The notes under the pieces are model-generated. The model was not told where the DNA came from. It worked only from the letters and a program-made list of their open reading frames with translations, and searched no databases. Source: Sipunculus nudus (taxonomy: Eukaryota; Annelida; Sipuncula; Golfingiida; Sipunculidae). From it: DNA of 64,000 nucleotides. Made by a program: the position numbers and the translations under genes. Location of the stretch: NCBI GenBank assembly GCA_026874595.1, contig CM049317.1:10330382-10394381 (forward strand), written 5' to 3'. Shown in pieces: positions 23,105 through 37,000 of the stretch; the first letter of the stretch is position 1; every line of letters begins with the position of its first letter.

Positions 23105-23155
23105 AGACCCATCACTACAGCTCAGTTGATTTTCTGTCAGCTGAGCTAGAAACCT
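23105..23155. repeat. pearl-like repeat end
   Basis: 'agctcagttgattttctgtc' then 'agctgagcta', the same terminal block as at 331-366, 35385-35421 and 54835-54879. Confidence 0.7.
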
Positions 23156-24386
23156 TTATTGTGACTTACCTGATATCTTATAATAATTTGCTATTCTATA
23201 TTTATTCACTTAATTATTCAGCAGAGGTAACTGGATACATACCTTACTGTACACTCTTTACACAGCGCTTTACCTATAGGGCTGCTACCTATATCGTAAG
23301 CGCTGTTTGTTTTGACCTCGTATCCTGAATCGCTACACTAGAGGGGAGCACTGTATTTTGGTCCAATCAGATGAAACCCTGTGCTGGAAGACACAACCTC
23401 AATGGTTGGCTGATATGGTCACATGATTAATAAATAGCAAATATAAATGCTGTTGGCAATTTTTTAGGGGTTGAAGAGGTCATTGTGTATGAGCTATACC
23501 ACAAACTTATTCAATATATAGTTGTGGTCCTCTCCACTGCGTGTAAACAATTGGGATGCCCGATATGCGACACACAACTGATGTGACAAGGTATCTACAT
23601 AACTATAAGGCAGTGTTGCCAGCAAAGACGGTTAACCAGCCAATTGAAGTATACACGAAGCAACTGTTGTTTCATTTGTCTTGAGTGACAGCTCATCGCC
23701 CTAGCAACCGTTTGAGCAGGCCACAGTCTGTACGTGGCACAGGGTCAGACAGAATGGCCCGACACGTGGTTTGCACTGGTCCGTGAATGTGCACATAGGA
23801 TGCCCGGCCGGTGAGCTGTAATTCAAACGAAATTTTACAACACTGGCTACGTTTTGCTGGCAAATGGATACATGGTTACGCTAACATAATCTTAATGTCA
23901 TAATTGACCAGTTGATGATGCAACAAAGCAGAGGGAGCAATTCAAATTAGACTATTTTTACTAAGAGTAACGACTTGAGTGCACTTAAGCGCACTTGAAG
24001 TGCAGCTATTGGCAGAGCCATGATGCCTGTCGAGTGTTTGATAACTGGCATTTGGTTGGCTGCAAGACAAGGACACACCTCCTGGTGTTTAAGTGTATCA
24101 TAAACGGTCACACCCAGCAGCAGGAAAATCAGTAGCTTCTTAAGAAGCACAAGATTTCTGCTGCCTCGGGAGGGTAACCTTACTGAGAATGCGGCTGTTT
24201 CACTAAAAATCAAGAAATATAAAAAGTTGTCTTCTTGACCTTGGAAATGACAGGAAGTACCAGTGCATTGTGGGTAAATTTTGCCATGCTGCAGCTCCAC
24301 CTATATTTGATTTAAGGAACTATCCTTTGTTCTAGAAAATTGAAAGAGGATAAAACAGCTGATGATTTCTTGATTCTTTGGGTGCG

Positions 24387-24613
24387 TGACGGATGTTACA
24401 AGACCCCAATTTTCCCGTGACGGACGTTACATGTGACGGACATTACAGTTTTTTATCGCCTGCTGTATCAAACTTGTCATACTTTCCAGCAGACTCTTAA
24501 TATTATTCACCTTCTCTTGTCAAGACCTAAGAAAATTAAAAAGGTTATTTCAGAAATATATCTAATTTTTCTACAATAAAAATAGTTTGACATTAATGTG
24601 ACGGACGTTACAT
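24387..24613 (+). repeat. right cluster of TGACGGACGTTAC iterons
   Basis: Four copies at 24387 (one change), 24418, 24434 (one change) and 24599. They have the same orientation as the left cluster rather than inverted. Confidence 0.92.
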
Positions 24614-25193
24614 GACCCATGAAGATAAAAGTCACCCCTGACTTTCTGACCAGTCACTTCAACAGTTGGGCTGAAGCTTCTTTCTGCCTAAAATTCATTC
24701 TCTAGTGATTACAAAGTGAATGGTATGAAGAGTAATACCCATTTAGTTTCTAGAAAATAAAGGAGTTCATTATTACCTGTTTTTGAGCAAATTTCATTGT
24801 TAAATTTATCCATTTTTACAGGTGCAAAATTCTTGCAGACAGAGTATGTTTCAACCATAAATTTATTTAGTTTCATAAAGGTAGGGGTCATATGGTCAGA
24901 TTAAAGCCCTTTGCTGGATGCAAAACACAAATTAATTTTTTGCTCATCATGTCCCTATTTTCATGGAATTGCCCATATGTAAACGGCCAGTGTGAACCTG
25001 TGTAACGGACTATACAGCAGGTATATACAGCAGGTTGGTTATCTGTCTGGAGACAGTTTGTTCCACATCTCCCTTCAACCATCCCTGGCATTACAAAAAA
25101 GTTATAAATAGAAATAGATACATTCTTTGTAACCAAACTACTTGTAGTTTAACTTATGCGAGTTATGTATTACTTATCTGAAGGTGCACGTAT

Positions 25194-25196
<3 letters not shown>

Positions 25197-25247
<51 letters not shown>
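25197..25247. repeat. (AG)n microsatellite shared by both duplicate copies
   Basis: Matches the longer, twice-interrupted (AG)n at 61981-62087; both are followed by 'gaggtaccctgaacacattt'. Confidence 0.95.
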
Positions 25248-25249
<2 letters not shown>

Positions 25250-27062
25250 CCCTGAACACATTTGTGTATTTTCTTAGTAGACATCAACTTCATCAACCAG
25301 GTGTACATTAAACCAACTCATGGAATTGAATTGCAGAATATTTGTTTTAAAAATTTCAAATTGTGATTTTGAACAGTTAGACATTAATTATGGTGTACTA
25401 TCTGGATAAAAAGTTGTGTGCTGTTTGTGTATACGCAAAATACATAAAACACACAAAGTTTAAGCAAAATTTTATTTTCAAACGTGTATATTTTTACAAA
25501 TGTGATCATTCTCATACAGGCACCACACATGTTAATAGGACTTTCACTTTTTTGAGTCAAAATACAAAATGGAAAAGGAACACATTGGTTAATATCATTT
25601 GACTATAAAAATTTAAACTCGTTTTTTGAAATTAAGTGACACAGCTAAAATTTTCACAATATCACAGATAAACTCTCTAACAATGTTCGTACTTAGCAAA
25701 TGCAAGCAAAAACATTACAATCATAAAATATATTGGTTTTCTCGATATTTATTTTGAGCATGCATTATCAAACTCAGACTGATGACCGGAAAAGTTTTAT
25801 CTGACACTGACGCATGGGAAGTAACTCATGTTTATTATTTACGATAGTTCCGCTTCTGCCTCTCAGCGCCACCTCGTGTTCATTTGGTGAAACAAAGTAA
25901 TTCTGAGGGAGATGTTAATACCAAGTAATTTTTGTGTGTGTCACACGTCGGTTGAATTACAAATAAAGGTGACGAACTGTTAACTCTAACAAACAGAAAT
26001 ATAACTGCGAGTTGACGTTAAAAGGATAATATTTATAACGAATAACAATGTTACACTTTGACACCAGATGGCGCTGACAAATTTCCGCGGTTTACAAGAA
26101 ATAACAACAATCATATTTCCCTTACATACGGCAAAATGAGAATTCTTTAGGTGCGGTTTTTTATACAAAATTATCAAATCTGATTAAATCTAACCTTATG
26201 GTAAATAAAAACATAGCCGCATTGACTGATTAAATATTTATCAACAAATTAACACCGTATATCTTATGAAAATAAAAACATAAACGATACGGGAAAGGAC
26301 ATTGCAGCTTTCAACCTCCTCAGTGCTCGAATTAGTTAACAAAAACATTAATAGCCAGTCAGGCAAATATCAGACCAACACCATAAAACAATATACCGTC
26401 TGTCATCAAATTCTCCGAACATATAGCCGAGGCGCTGCCGAAGATTTACGGCCCATCTAGAACCTGCTAAAATTCTGTGGTTTGCTATATATATTCGAAG
26501 GGTTAAAATTTCGCGACATTTATTTTTCAGTGTTTTATTTCTATTTTTTTTTTGCGATCTACCCATAGAGTATAACCTATTCAGAGTATAGCATAGGCCT
26601 ATATTAAATAATATGCGAACAGAATCTTAACAACAGGACGCAGACCAATGCGCACTTCGAATGAGTGAGAATTATAACCATTATTTATATATATACATAT
26701 CATTTTTTCTACACCCCTTCGAAGATAGGAGGGACCTCCTATTCACGGAGGGTTTATTTTCGCGATTATTTCCCCTACGCGAATATTGCGAATTTAAATC
26801 CCTGGCGAACAAAAAGGAATGAAAGTATATGTTGAGATGAAATACAAGAAATGAGCATTTATTTTATCCGAAATCCGAACCTTATTTAACTCTGTGTCAC
26901 CGAGTGTACCATTTTCTACCAACAATGATAAATAATTAAAAACTAATTTGGTTTTAACTATTCCTTGGAAGTCCCGCCATTTAAGAAATTTCAAATATTC
27001 AGATTTTTTTATGCGATAATTTGTCTTTACATACGTACCTATTAATCGAGACAATACGTAAA

Positions 27063-28182
27063 CACAGAGGGATCAATCATATCAATCATAATTTATTCTA
27101 TTTTCTCCAGGAAATTATCAGCAAGTGCGTAAAATATATAAGACAGACTCTAACTAAATGTTTAACATTTACTCAGAATCCTATGAATATTTCTTTCTTC
27201 ATGTCACTCAATGTAGGATCCCTGGCAATTAAATTCATAATTGTGTTTCATCATGTTTAATCAGGCGTATCAATCAATGGCGCCCTCTGGGGAAGGGGGG
27301 GGGGGGGGGGGGGGAAGCGAAAGTTCATCGCATCCGCATTTATATAATTTTGTTTTCAACAGCATACCAGACCAAATCCATTTACATTCTAAATTGACTC
27401 CATATAAAACCCAATTGTAGATTACACCACTGAAAGGTGAAGGTCGAACGAAGTTAAAGGTGTACCATGACATATCACGACCTGTAGCAATGCATAAAAA
27501 CATATATATACAAAGTTACAGACCATGCTATAATTCTTAATTATCGTAATGAGATAGCAATATATTACTATAAAACACATCTTTTTATTAGACTGTTATC
27601 ATAATTCATTGTTATGAATAAACGGTTTGCTATGGCACAATGTAGTACAAGTGAAGGTCAATTACTCAGTTCAACTAGAAATGTTTCATAAAATGTTTAT
27701 AATTAAACTAAATTGAAAGGAAGCATTTTGATGACAATTTGGTGACATTTATAAGCAAAATAAAAATTAAAAAAAGGAGAATCACAAAAAGTCCAAATAA
27801 AATGACTTCTGAGCAAAACAGAAAATACATCTTTGGTTTTACATTTGCTTTTGCATGAGATACTTGTTGTTTCATCCTTCAGCTTCATGACAAAGGTTAC
27901 ATCCTGGAGTCATCCATTACACATGCAAGTCAAATTGGGTATTCAAGTTCAAAAGATAAAGATTACAGGATAGAACATAAATACAAATATTTCGGATGCA
28001 TATGACATATGAACAGTTATGAAGTCACAGTATTGTATATTACTGATTACAAATTAAAAAAAATATGATGCAAACAGTGCTTAAATTTTCACATCACCAA
28101 CAAACCATATCTATGCTTACTTACTGGATATGAAAAAATACAAATGGAAAATATAAAATAAGCAATAATATAGATAACTAGA
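27063..28182. other. AT-rich stretch, no gene recognised
   Basis: A run of 20 G at 27295-27314 next to a GGCGCC (27280). No coding signal or repeat family was otherwise recognised. Confidence 0.6.
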
Positions 28183-29648
28183 TATTTCTTGGCACCGCAG
28201 GTGCCATAGTATCCCAAGACAATTAACCCCCTCCCCCCTTTAAGAATAGGCCCCAAATCTTCAGCAGCCTATACTGACACTTGGCAGTGACTGTGGTTTC
28301 TTCCATCTACCAACTTGAGAAACAATATTTTTCACCAAATATGGGGGCCAATACGGGAAATCACTCTTGAGAAAGAGCATTAATTTAATTTAAGGAAATA
28401 GGAAGGTAGGCGGCGCCACCTGTCTGGTTTATGAGAAAATTTTCTAAGATGGATAGACATGTCAAATTTAAGACCAAAGCATTGATCCACTTCGGATATA
28501 TGAGCAATTTTCACCCAAAGCACATGTACAGATGGACGCCACGGCAAAACGATTGTAGATGGCGCCACCAGTCTTTAGAACATATTGAAGGAGTCTAAAA
28601 TCTATGGATATGCACATTTTCAGGCCAATAAGGCGAATCACTCCTCGGAAAAGGGCTTTAATTTTTTCTACAAAAACGGGAAGGTAGGTGGCGCAACCTG
28701 TCTGGTTTACGAGAAACTTTCCAAGAAGGATGGACATGCCGAATTTCAGCCCAATTCCTTGAAGTACTCAGGAGATATGGTCAATTTTCATCGAAAGCAA
28801 ACGTACGGATGGACGCCACACAATAATAATTGCAGATAGCGCCACCAGTCTGGAATAAAAGATGGACGTATCAAAGGTCAATGGACATGCACAATTTCAG
28901 CCCATCTGTCCATTTGTTTTAGATTAAAATGGCTCACAGTACTGTCAAGTGGCAATGATGGGGTATTAAAAGGCGCGAAAACAAGAACAGGACAGAAGGT
29001 GGCGCCAACCGTCTTCCACAGAAAAGAAAGCTGTCAAGGATCTTCAGTCAATTTGATTTTTGGACCAATCCAATGCCTTTATTGAGATATTTATGATTTT
29101 GTGTGAATTTCACCATATATGGCAATATTCAGGGTCAAGGCCACTCTCATAGGACAGGTCATGACCCCGATTTAAATATACATCATCCCATAACCCATGT
29201 CTATGTGTATGCATACTATGAAAAAAAAATCTGTCCATTAGTTTTTGACTTATTAATCTCACAGTACTGTTAAGCGTATTAAACGGCACGAAAACAAGAA
29301 AAGGATAACAGGTGCCGCCACCAATTTCCAGTACATGACAACACTATCCAAGATCTTCGGTCAAGTTGATCAATCCATGCAACATTTTTTTAGATATTTT
29401 AAATTTGTGTGATTTTCCCCCAAAATGGACTTATTCAATGTCAAGGTCACTCTCTTAGTTAAGGTCATGACCCCATTTTAAAAAGGCTTCGTCCTCTCAC
29501 CCATATCTATACACATGTCAAATTTGGTAAAGATTCGTAAATTTTTTTTTTTTTTGAGTTATCGCGTCCAAACGAAATCTGTGCGGAGGCGGCGGCGGCG
29601 CGACCATGCTAAAACCATAATATCCCGACTTTGTCTGGAGATACAACA
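28183..29648. repeat. composite tandem-repeat element, copy 2
   Basis: Opens with hairpin GGCACC-GCA-GGTGCC (28191-28205) and 'atagtatccc'. It has ~280-bp units bearing GGTGGCGCCACC-type palindromes (28408, 28559, 28682, 28999, 29310), then the 'ggtcaaggtcactctc' block and a GGCGGCGGCGGCG run (29586-29600). It closes with 'aatatcccgactttgtctgg' 'agatacaa'. Copy 1 is 598-2400. Confidence 0.83.
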
Positions 29649-31295
29649 AGTGACCCATGGGTCATGATGCTCGGCTGAATTGCATGAAATTATAGGATAA
29701 CATTTAGAACAGGAATTGTTCACAATATATAAACATTTTGTGTGTGTGTGTCAAATTTGATGGAAAAGCTCCAGTATTTCATTATTATCCTAAAACAAAG
29801 CAGATTTTACCTTGAAGATCAGGGTCAAGGTCATCAGTATCGAATGGACAAAGACGTATCGCTTTAGCTCTGCATGACTGAAAGTTGGATGTGCTAAAAA
29901 CTAAAACTTGTGATAATTCATGTTTAAAGGTGATAGCTCTTAATTATTTCCTGTTGATAGCTGTAGATATATCTAAATTATATTAAATAATTACATGAAT
30001 ATCTACATATCTGGGATAACTCTAAAAGATACAAAGGTCACTAAATTTTAGGATATCTTGAATGCCACTAACAGTACACAAGTGTAAGGCCTCTAATTTT
30101 GACACTCAAAATACATATTTTTTTTCAGCTCCAAAAGTGTAATAATAATATGGGAATTTGAGCATATATGAGTGATTATCAAAATATGTATGATTAAGAG
30201 TTTTCAAGAGTATTAATCTAAATGATCATTTTTTTATACGAGTGGCACATTTTTTGGGAATCTAAGGGTGATATAGAAAAAAACATATTTTTTTAGTATG
30301 GTAGAGTCATATTCAAAATACCCAAATTACAGAGCAATTTAGAACTAAGATCAATATTCTAAACAGATAACCTCTGGAGAGTCTATGAGGACAATGAAAA
30401 GTTTAACTCTCATATTCATTACACAACCTGAGAAAAATCTGTAAATGTGCCACTCAGGGGGTTCATGTAACGCGACAGATATGACTGATGATTATTTTAA
30501 ACTGATATTTATAAGAATAAACCTTGATGTGTCCCTGAGTGAATATACATATAACCTAGATAATTTGACTATTATAATTTGTGTGCAAATCATGGAGAGG
30601 ACCTTTGTACTGAGTTCAGGAGGACTAGTGTTATGAGATGAAATGATATACAGACCAGGTACCCAACTCTGGGCTGTGGTTAAACAGGAACATGGGATAA
30701 TGAAGGGCAAATGACATCATACCTTAAATTCCTTATTGGTATGGAATATATGTGTAATTCCTTTGAACAAAGTATAATACCTAAATTCCATAGGGCGTAG
30801 TATTTGTATAATTTCGTAGGGTCTGCTAAGTAACACTTTCGATTCCTTTTGGAAATGGTATAATATCAACAGTTTCACGCTTGCTCCTACTCAAAAGCGC
30901 CATCTGCCCTGAAGCATGGCCTGCCAGCTACGTTTTCAGAGACCTTGCTTGATGGAGCCACTCTGGTGTCTATTTCATGAATAGTGAACAAGTCAATTGA
31001 ACCAAGTAAATATATAAACCATACCTGTATGCAGCAGCTGATACACCTCTGTTGCTATTTTTAGATTAAACGTTAAGCATTGCCGGCGGAGCATTGAGTA
31101 TCTGACCATTCAAACAAAGGTTTGGAAAACCTAACTTTTTTTTGTGCATATGTCCTTGTTCAGACCAAGAACAGTTGTGACTACTATGTACTGTTTACAT
31201 TAATAGCATTGGGATTGCTTGGTTGCTTGATGAAGCAAGGTATCTGAAAACATAGCTGTCAGAGCCTTGTTAACAGGAAGATAACAGGAGATGAT
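29649..31295. other. downstream flank of the alanine racemase gene
   Basis: Begins with a repeat head ('gacccatgggtcatgatgct') of the type also seen at 22472, 33128, 37587 and 47377. The rest is AT-rich with no gene recognised. A 3' UTR for the racemase is expected in 30500-31295, but no clear poly(A) signal was seen. Confidence 0.6.
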
Positions 31296-31552
31296 TCAAT
31301 ATATTGAAGGGTCAATAGCATCCACGAGACAACACTTGCCGTTTGTGGTGTATAGACGGGGGAAGCGTGGCGATAAACTGGTCGTGATCTCTTCCGAGAT
31401 AGTGTCAAGCCTTGCTGCTATACCGGATGCTGACGTCTTTGGATTGTGGTCGGCTGATATGATCGTAAATGTCTCATTTTCCTCTACTGCTGATGACAGC
31501 CTCACTGTTATGGCATCCATGGAAACCCGTCCTACTACTGGACAAAGCTCAC
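31296..31552 (-). CDS. alanine racemase exon 8 (terminal exon with stop)
   Basis: 257 nt, acceptor tctttaag, stop TGA at 31296-31298. It encodes ELCPVVGRVSMDAITVRL, then ASGIAARLDTISEEITT and RFPRLY, the standard C-terminal block with M-D and the terminal R-x-P-x-x-Y. The tail after PRLY is about 20 residues. No clear AATAAA was seen close downstream. Confidence 0.94.
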
Positions 31553-33968
31553 CTTAAAGAAGGAGATTTTTAAATGGGAAATTTAAATATGTACAGTAAA
31601 ATTGTGATGGATTAACATTTACGTAAATAATTATAAATATTTTATATTATGGTAGAATAGTGTTCATAACAACTCCAGCTTCGGTTCCTAAAAATAGGGT
31701 CAAAGACCTTTAGAACTAAACCAATGAAATATTAATTTTTGTGATGTCCTTTTATTCCAGTGTACCAATACAACAAAATTCATGTCACTGATAATGAAAG
31801 TATTAGCTTGAAATGCATCCACAATCTTTTTAAAGACGTGGATCCTGTGACCTCGACCTTTGACCTCATGACCCAAAAATCAAACGGTATCTTACTTTAG
31901 TGATGGGTCTTGTATTTGTGAAGTTTGAAACCAATATTTCATTCCAACCTGGAGTTATCATCTGGAAACAAATATGTGGACAGATGACCCCTGTGACCTT
32001 TACCTTTCACTTTATGACCCAAAATCAATCAGGTTGATCTTCTATGCAGGTCACCTATATTTGCTAGATGGAAGGTTTAGGATGGAAAGTTATGCTTAAA
32101 ATGCATCCATAATCTTTCTAAATATATGGGTCCTATGACCTTGCCCTTTGCCCAGATGACCCAAAATTCAATAGAGTTCTTGATTTAGAGGTGGGCAATA
32201 TATAATTCAAGTTTGAAATTGATATGTCAATCCAAACTGGAGTCATCATCAGGAAACAAATTTGGCGGACATACACAAAGACGAACAGTTGGACAGACGG
32301 ACGGATGGACAAGGTGATTACTATAGGGCATCCGCTTTTTAAGCGGCCCCCTTATAACACACAAGGTTTCAGAACACTAGATGAAACTACAGTTGAAAAT
32401 CTGATAGTATCAATATAATTTGGCAGTCTTAAAATAAAGGGAAAAAATCTAAATAGAAAAAATAAACCAGTCTCCAGGAACTGAAGAAACCAGTCACAAC
32501 CAATAAACTTACCAGGTTTAGGGACACTAGATGAAACCACAGTCGAGAAAGACAGACAGACAGACAGAATCATACAGTTGACAACAGACTAGTCGTAAAG
32601 ATTGTCTAAAAAATATGTACATGTGATGTTGGGGAGTCGGCATATTTAATTATCTTACCGGTTCTGTCTCTGATTATATATCCATTACTGCTCAGCCCTC
32701 TTGAGTACCCATCTCCGTAGCCTAAGGGGATGACGGCGATAAATTCTGAGGACTGACACTCATAAGTACAGCTGTAGCCGACCTTGGCTCCTTTTTCACA
32801 TTCCTTCACCAATGTTGTCATAGCCTTCAAACTCAAAGCTGGCTGAAGTCCGAATGACAGAAAATCAACATCAGCACTGGCTAAAAGAGAAAAGAATATA
32901 AACCACTAAACTGAGTGCTTGACAGTTACCATTCAGGGTTTAAATATATTTCAGATCTCAGACAAATTCAGACACTCTTCACATTTATATTACACGTTTT
33001 ATTTTGCTAACCTGTTTTACAGAAAATTGTCAGCAATTACCAGTACTAAAGAGATGATCTGCTATGGTTAATAGGAACCTTTGCTAAGGGTAAATGCTTA
33101 ACCACTTATAACACCTAACAGAGGCTAAACAAGGGACCCATGGGTCACGGGGCTCAGCTGTTAAATATGATCACAAAATATGATTTGGAAAAGGGGTTAG
33201 ACAGATGCTAGTTTTATTTGTTAATATAGCCTGTATTATGATATAATGGTGTTTAACTCATGTTATGTACGGCGATTTGGATAAAATCCTGGAATATAGG
33301 GAAGAGAATTGAAGCAAGTTAATTATTCACGAATGGAGTGCTATTGTCACAGTTTTGACTTGGCCTAATGCTGCAAGTTCCATTTTGTTAATTTTATCAT
33401 GTAAATTTTATCACATGAGTATTTACTCATTTTCAGTAAAAATAATTGTTGAGAATCCAAGATATATCAATATCACAAATTTAAATAATGATCATAGGTA
33501 CCTGTTTTTTTCCTTAATTTATATATAATAAATACAACTACATGTATGTAGTAGGGACGGAAATAAGTGATTTGCCCCTGGGCCCGGGACCCTCGTCATA
33601 GGACACCCCAGTTTTAACCCTGGATACCAGAGGCAAACGTGTAGAGAAGCCGGAAGCCCTGGCTGGAGCCACAGGAAGCTCATGTCTGAGCTTGGAGCTG
33701 TTAGTTGGTCGTGCTGAGGGCCTGATAACGTGAGATCTCAAGAAGAGACATTATTAATCAACAACAATGGCGACGTTGGATGATCTGGAATAAGCTCGGT
33801 TTTACCTATTAGATTTTGGTTACAGGACTGTTCTCCGGAGTTGCAGGTCGACATAGCCAGAATGTCCCGGAGAAAAGTCCCGGCCCAGCCTGGTGCTATG
33901 TGGTGGCCTGATAACATCGGTGTCAAATTATATGAAAATTGACTGATTTGATACATGGACTGATATAT

Positions 33969-34020
<52 letters not shown>

Positions 34021-37000
34021 GTTTGTGTGTTTTGTGTGTTATTTAGCTAGTTTATTCTGTAGCAAATCTGTAATAATTAAAGCCAGTGATCCGGTGCTCA
34101 TGGTTACTTTATGAGCTGTCAATTGGTAGTATAGAATAATTTGTATTACCATTAGAAAATTTAATGAAACCCACTTTAATGTAACCTATATTATTTTTTT
34201 TTAGTTTTTGCAAACTTAATCAACAAACTGAAGCACTTGGACAAAGACCTGGAAATTAAGATTCATTTAATTTAATGAACTGCATCCTTGTCTATCATAA
34301 TTTTGCTTAATATAATTCCTAATAGTTAAGAACAATTTTATATATTTTTTTTTCATTATTAAAATTTTAAATTAAAAATACCCAAAGGTGACTTCATGGT
34401 GTTATTTGGAATAAATCTGAGGCCATCCATACAAGATCCACAAAACATCAGTAATTGCAAAGTAATTCCCTGTTACTCATTTACAATCAAATTCCTTTCC
34501 CATTAATTGTTCTTAAAGTTATTATAAACCAATAAAAATTCATTTCATAATTGTTTATTGTTTTGTTGTTGGCCAAAACAACTACTAGAGGAGGGCGGTT
34601 GAACCTCCATGGGACCAGCTGTGGCCAGCCAAGAGCTGGCTGGCTGCCCAGTATATGCCCCGCTTGAAGCATGTATAATAAGCCTGAAATGGCAACAAGG
34701 GTGACATACAGGTGACTGAAGAGGGACTTAAGTAAATCCTAGGTGTAAGTATGATATGGTTCCATAAACACTTTCATAAAAGCTACAGTTTTTGGCCAAT
34801 ACCTGTCAAATTTCAGAATCCTTACATGTACATTATATGAAAATTAAATCAACAGTGCTAACAGAAAAAAAAAACATGCCATTACCAAAGTTGGGCAAAA
34901 TTTAAGGTACTGATTTAATATTTATGCTTATAACTTTAAAAAATTGCAAAATTCACTAGAATTGAACCTGATTAAATAAACTTTTATCCTTGAAAAGTCT
35001 CTAGCTTTAACATTTCTCATGTTAAGTGAGTAAATATATTTCCTAATTTTTTACAAATTCAAGAAATTACACAATTAAGACCTAATTTCTTGTATGTACG
35101 TAGGAACTATATAAATGAAATACTTCTATTAAATATGATCGAAACAGATCAGTGGTTTCGATATTACGCAGTCTTGAAGTGCGACAATAGATTTTAAATG
35201 GAAAATTGAGGTTGTTCCTTAATATCTTGAAGGAACGAAGTCGTAGTGACCCAATTTTCGGTATAAAAGGAGATTTTGGGGAAAATTAACTGTAAGCTGA
35301 GTTTCAGATTCGTAGGTCAAACGGTTTCAAAACCTGCCAGTTTAATGGAAGGACAGGCGGACGGACAGACGCACAAAGGACCATTGCTATCGCTCAGTTT
35401 ACTGATAGTCAGCTGAGCTAAAAAGGCTTGCCTGGCATCTGAGTACATGCTGCATTCACACGCTCAGGAACACTTAAATGAAGCATATCGGTTGAAGGTA
35501 GAGGCAGTCAATTTCATGAATTATATGTCTAAATATCAAAAATTGTATACTGCAAGCAAAAAAATATAACAGAGAGACTTCATATTTAGATTTTTTTTAA
35601 TAAATGGGTTCAATACCTGGCGGAAGTCCATACATACAGTTACCAGGGCGTATAAGGTTAAGGTCGGTACCATACCCTCTCAGGATTGCCGCTGTCCCTG
35701 ACGTGTGGAACATGAGGCCCGGTCGAGATCTGAAAAAGATGTGTTTTAAATTGTATATATATGTAATTCAGTTTTATATATATTTATCAATAGTCTGTAT
35801 ATAGAGTATATGGTCTGATACTAGTATATAATATAGTTAAAAAGTGTGAACATTCACAGGACTTTTATTTAGAACCTCTATTCATTTGATAATTCTTGAT
35901 GAAAAAGCATTCTGTACCTTAAATAATAAATTGGGAAAAGAAGCTCTCTGTTCCGTCAGGCCTGCAAAGGTAAATGACCGAAACAAATACAAGTGTGAAG
36001 TGTTCAATCTTGTACTAACTGGACTGTAAGAGCTAGAGCATGAATCTCGAAACACTTTACTAAACAAGAAAAAAAGAGTGCTGGTAAAAAAAAGTTTAAA
36101 TTAGTAGTTTCATTTTCAATAAATCTTAAAAACAAGGGAACTGTTGGTCACGGTGCTCAGCTGAAATTGATGTTTTTCAAATATTTTTTTATAATCAACT
36201 GAATTTGTCTATAAGGATGTTTTTATGAACTTTTTTTCAAAATGTGGGTCCTGTGATCGAATTTGAAGCCAATCCATCTATCGAAATTGAAGTTATCATC
36301 CGTTTCCTAATTTATGAATCGATGGGTCCTGTGACCTTAACCTCTGAGCTTGTGACCCCAAAATCCAGAAATTTCTTCCACTATTGGCAGGGGAGAAAAA
36401 AGAGGAAGATAAAAAGTTTGGCTTAAAATACATTCATAATCTTGTGAATTGGGTCCTGTGAATTTGACCTCATGACCTCAAATCAAAAGGGTTATTACTT
36501 TAGTGGTGGGCCATGTATTATAGTCCAGTTTGAAACCAATATTTCAATCCTGGAGTTATAATCTGGAAACATATATGTGGACAGATAACCCATATTACCT
36601 TGAATTTTGACCTCATGACCCCAAAATATTTAGGTTTCTTACTGTATTTGTGGGTCACAGATAAGCCAAGTTTGAAAGCAATATGTTGATCCAAACTGGA
36701 GATATCATCCGGAAACAAATGTACTTACAGATGGCTCATGTGATCTTGACCTTTGACCTTGAAACATTTCATGATAAACATGACCTCATGACATCAAAAT
36801 AGTACTAGATTAGGCAACTTATGTAGGATGCATTCACCAGCACTAATTCATTCCAAGGTTCCTCTGAAATGAAGATGCAAGAAGCAGATTGGGACACAGT
36901 GATAATCAGATTTAAGAAGAAAAATATAATACATACAACAAGAAGACACACATATATAAAGGTCATTCGATGAAATTTAAAGAGACCAATTTTATATAAA

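Larger units (their letters stand above)
20898..24974. mobile_element. 4.08-kb non-autonomous DNA transposon with TGACGGACGTTAC iterons
   Basis: Inserted in copy A and absent from copy B. Termini are an 11-bp inverted repeat GGGCAATTCCA (20898-20908) and TGGAATTGCCC (24964-24974), flanked by a 4-bp duplication ATAT. Eight copies of TGACGGACGTTAC (two with one change) lie near the ends: 20912, 21090, 21287, 21301, 24387, 24418, 24434, 24599. All are on the plus strand. The interior has an inverted repeat (21388-21565), a ~245-bp tandem duplication with poly-G (22690-23000) and a pearl-like repeat end (23105-23155). No transposase was recognised, so it would need one in trans. The superfamily is undetermined; a 4-bp duplication is compatible with, for example, Sola or Academ. 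Confidence 0.85.
13296..27062. repeat. copy A of a ~5-kb duplicated segment, split by two insertions
   Basis: Three blocks, 13296-13711, 18712-20893 and 24979-27062, are collinear with 58387-64000 at roughly 80-85% identity by eye. The left edge is an (AT)n(GA)n microsatellite in both copies. The right edge reaches at least 'gagacaatacgt' near 27050 and 63985, and the other copy runs off the window. Shared landmarks include 'gcatcaatattcattctatt', the (AG)n tract before 'gaggtaccctgaacacattt', and 'cccatagagtataac'. No host gene was recognised in it. Confidence 0.9.

Noticed and set aside
23947-24300. 117-codon minus-strand frame in the DNA transposon as a possible transposase piece
   Set aside because: No DDE or other recognisable motif, and the composition is unlike a conserved domain.
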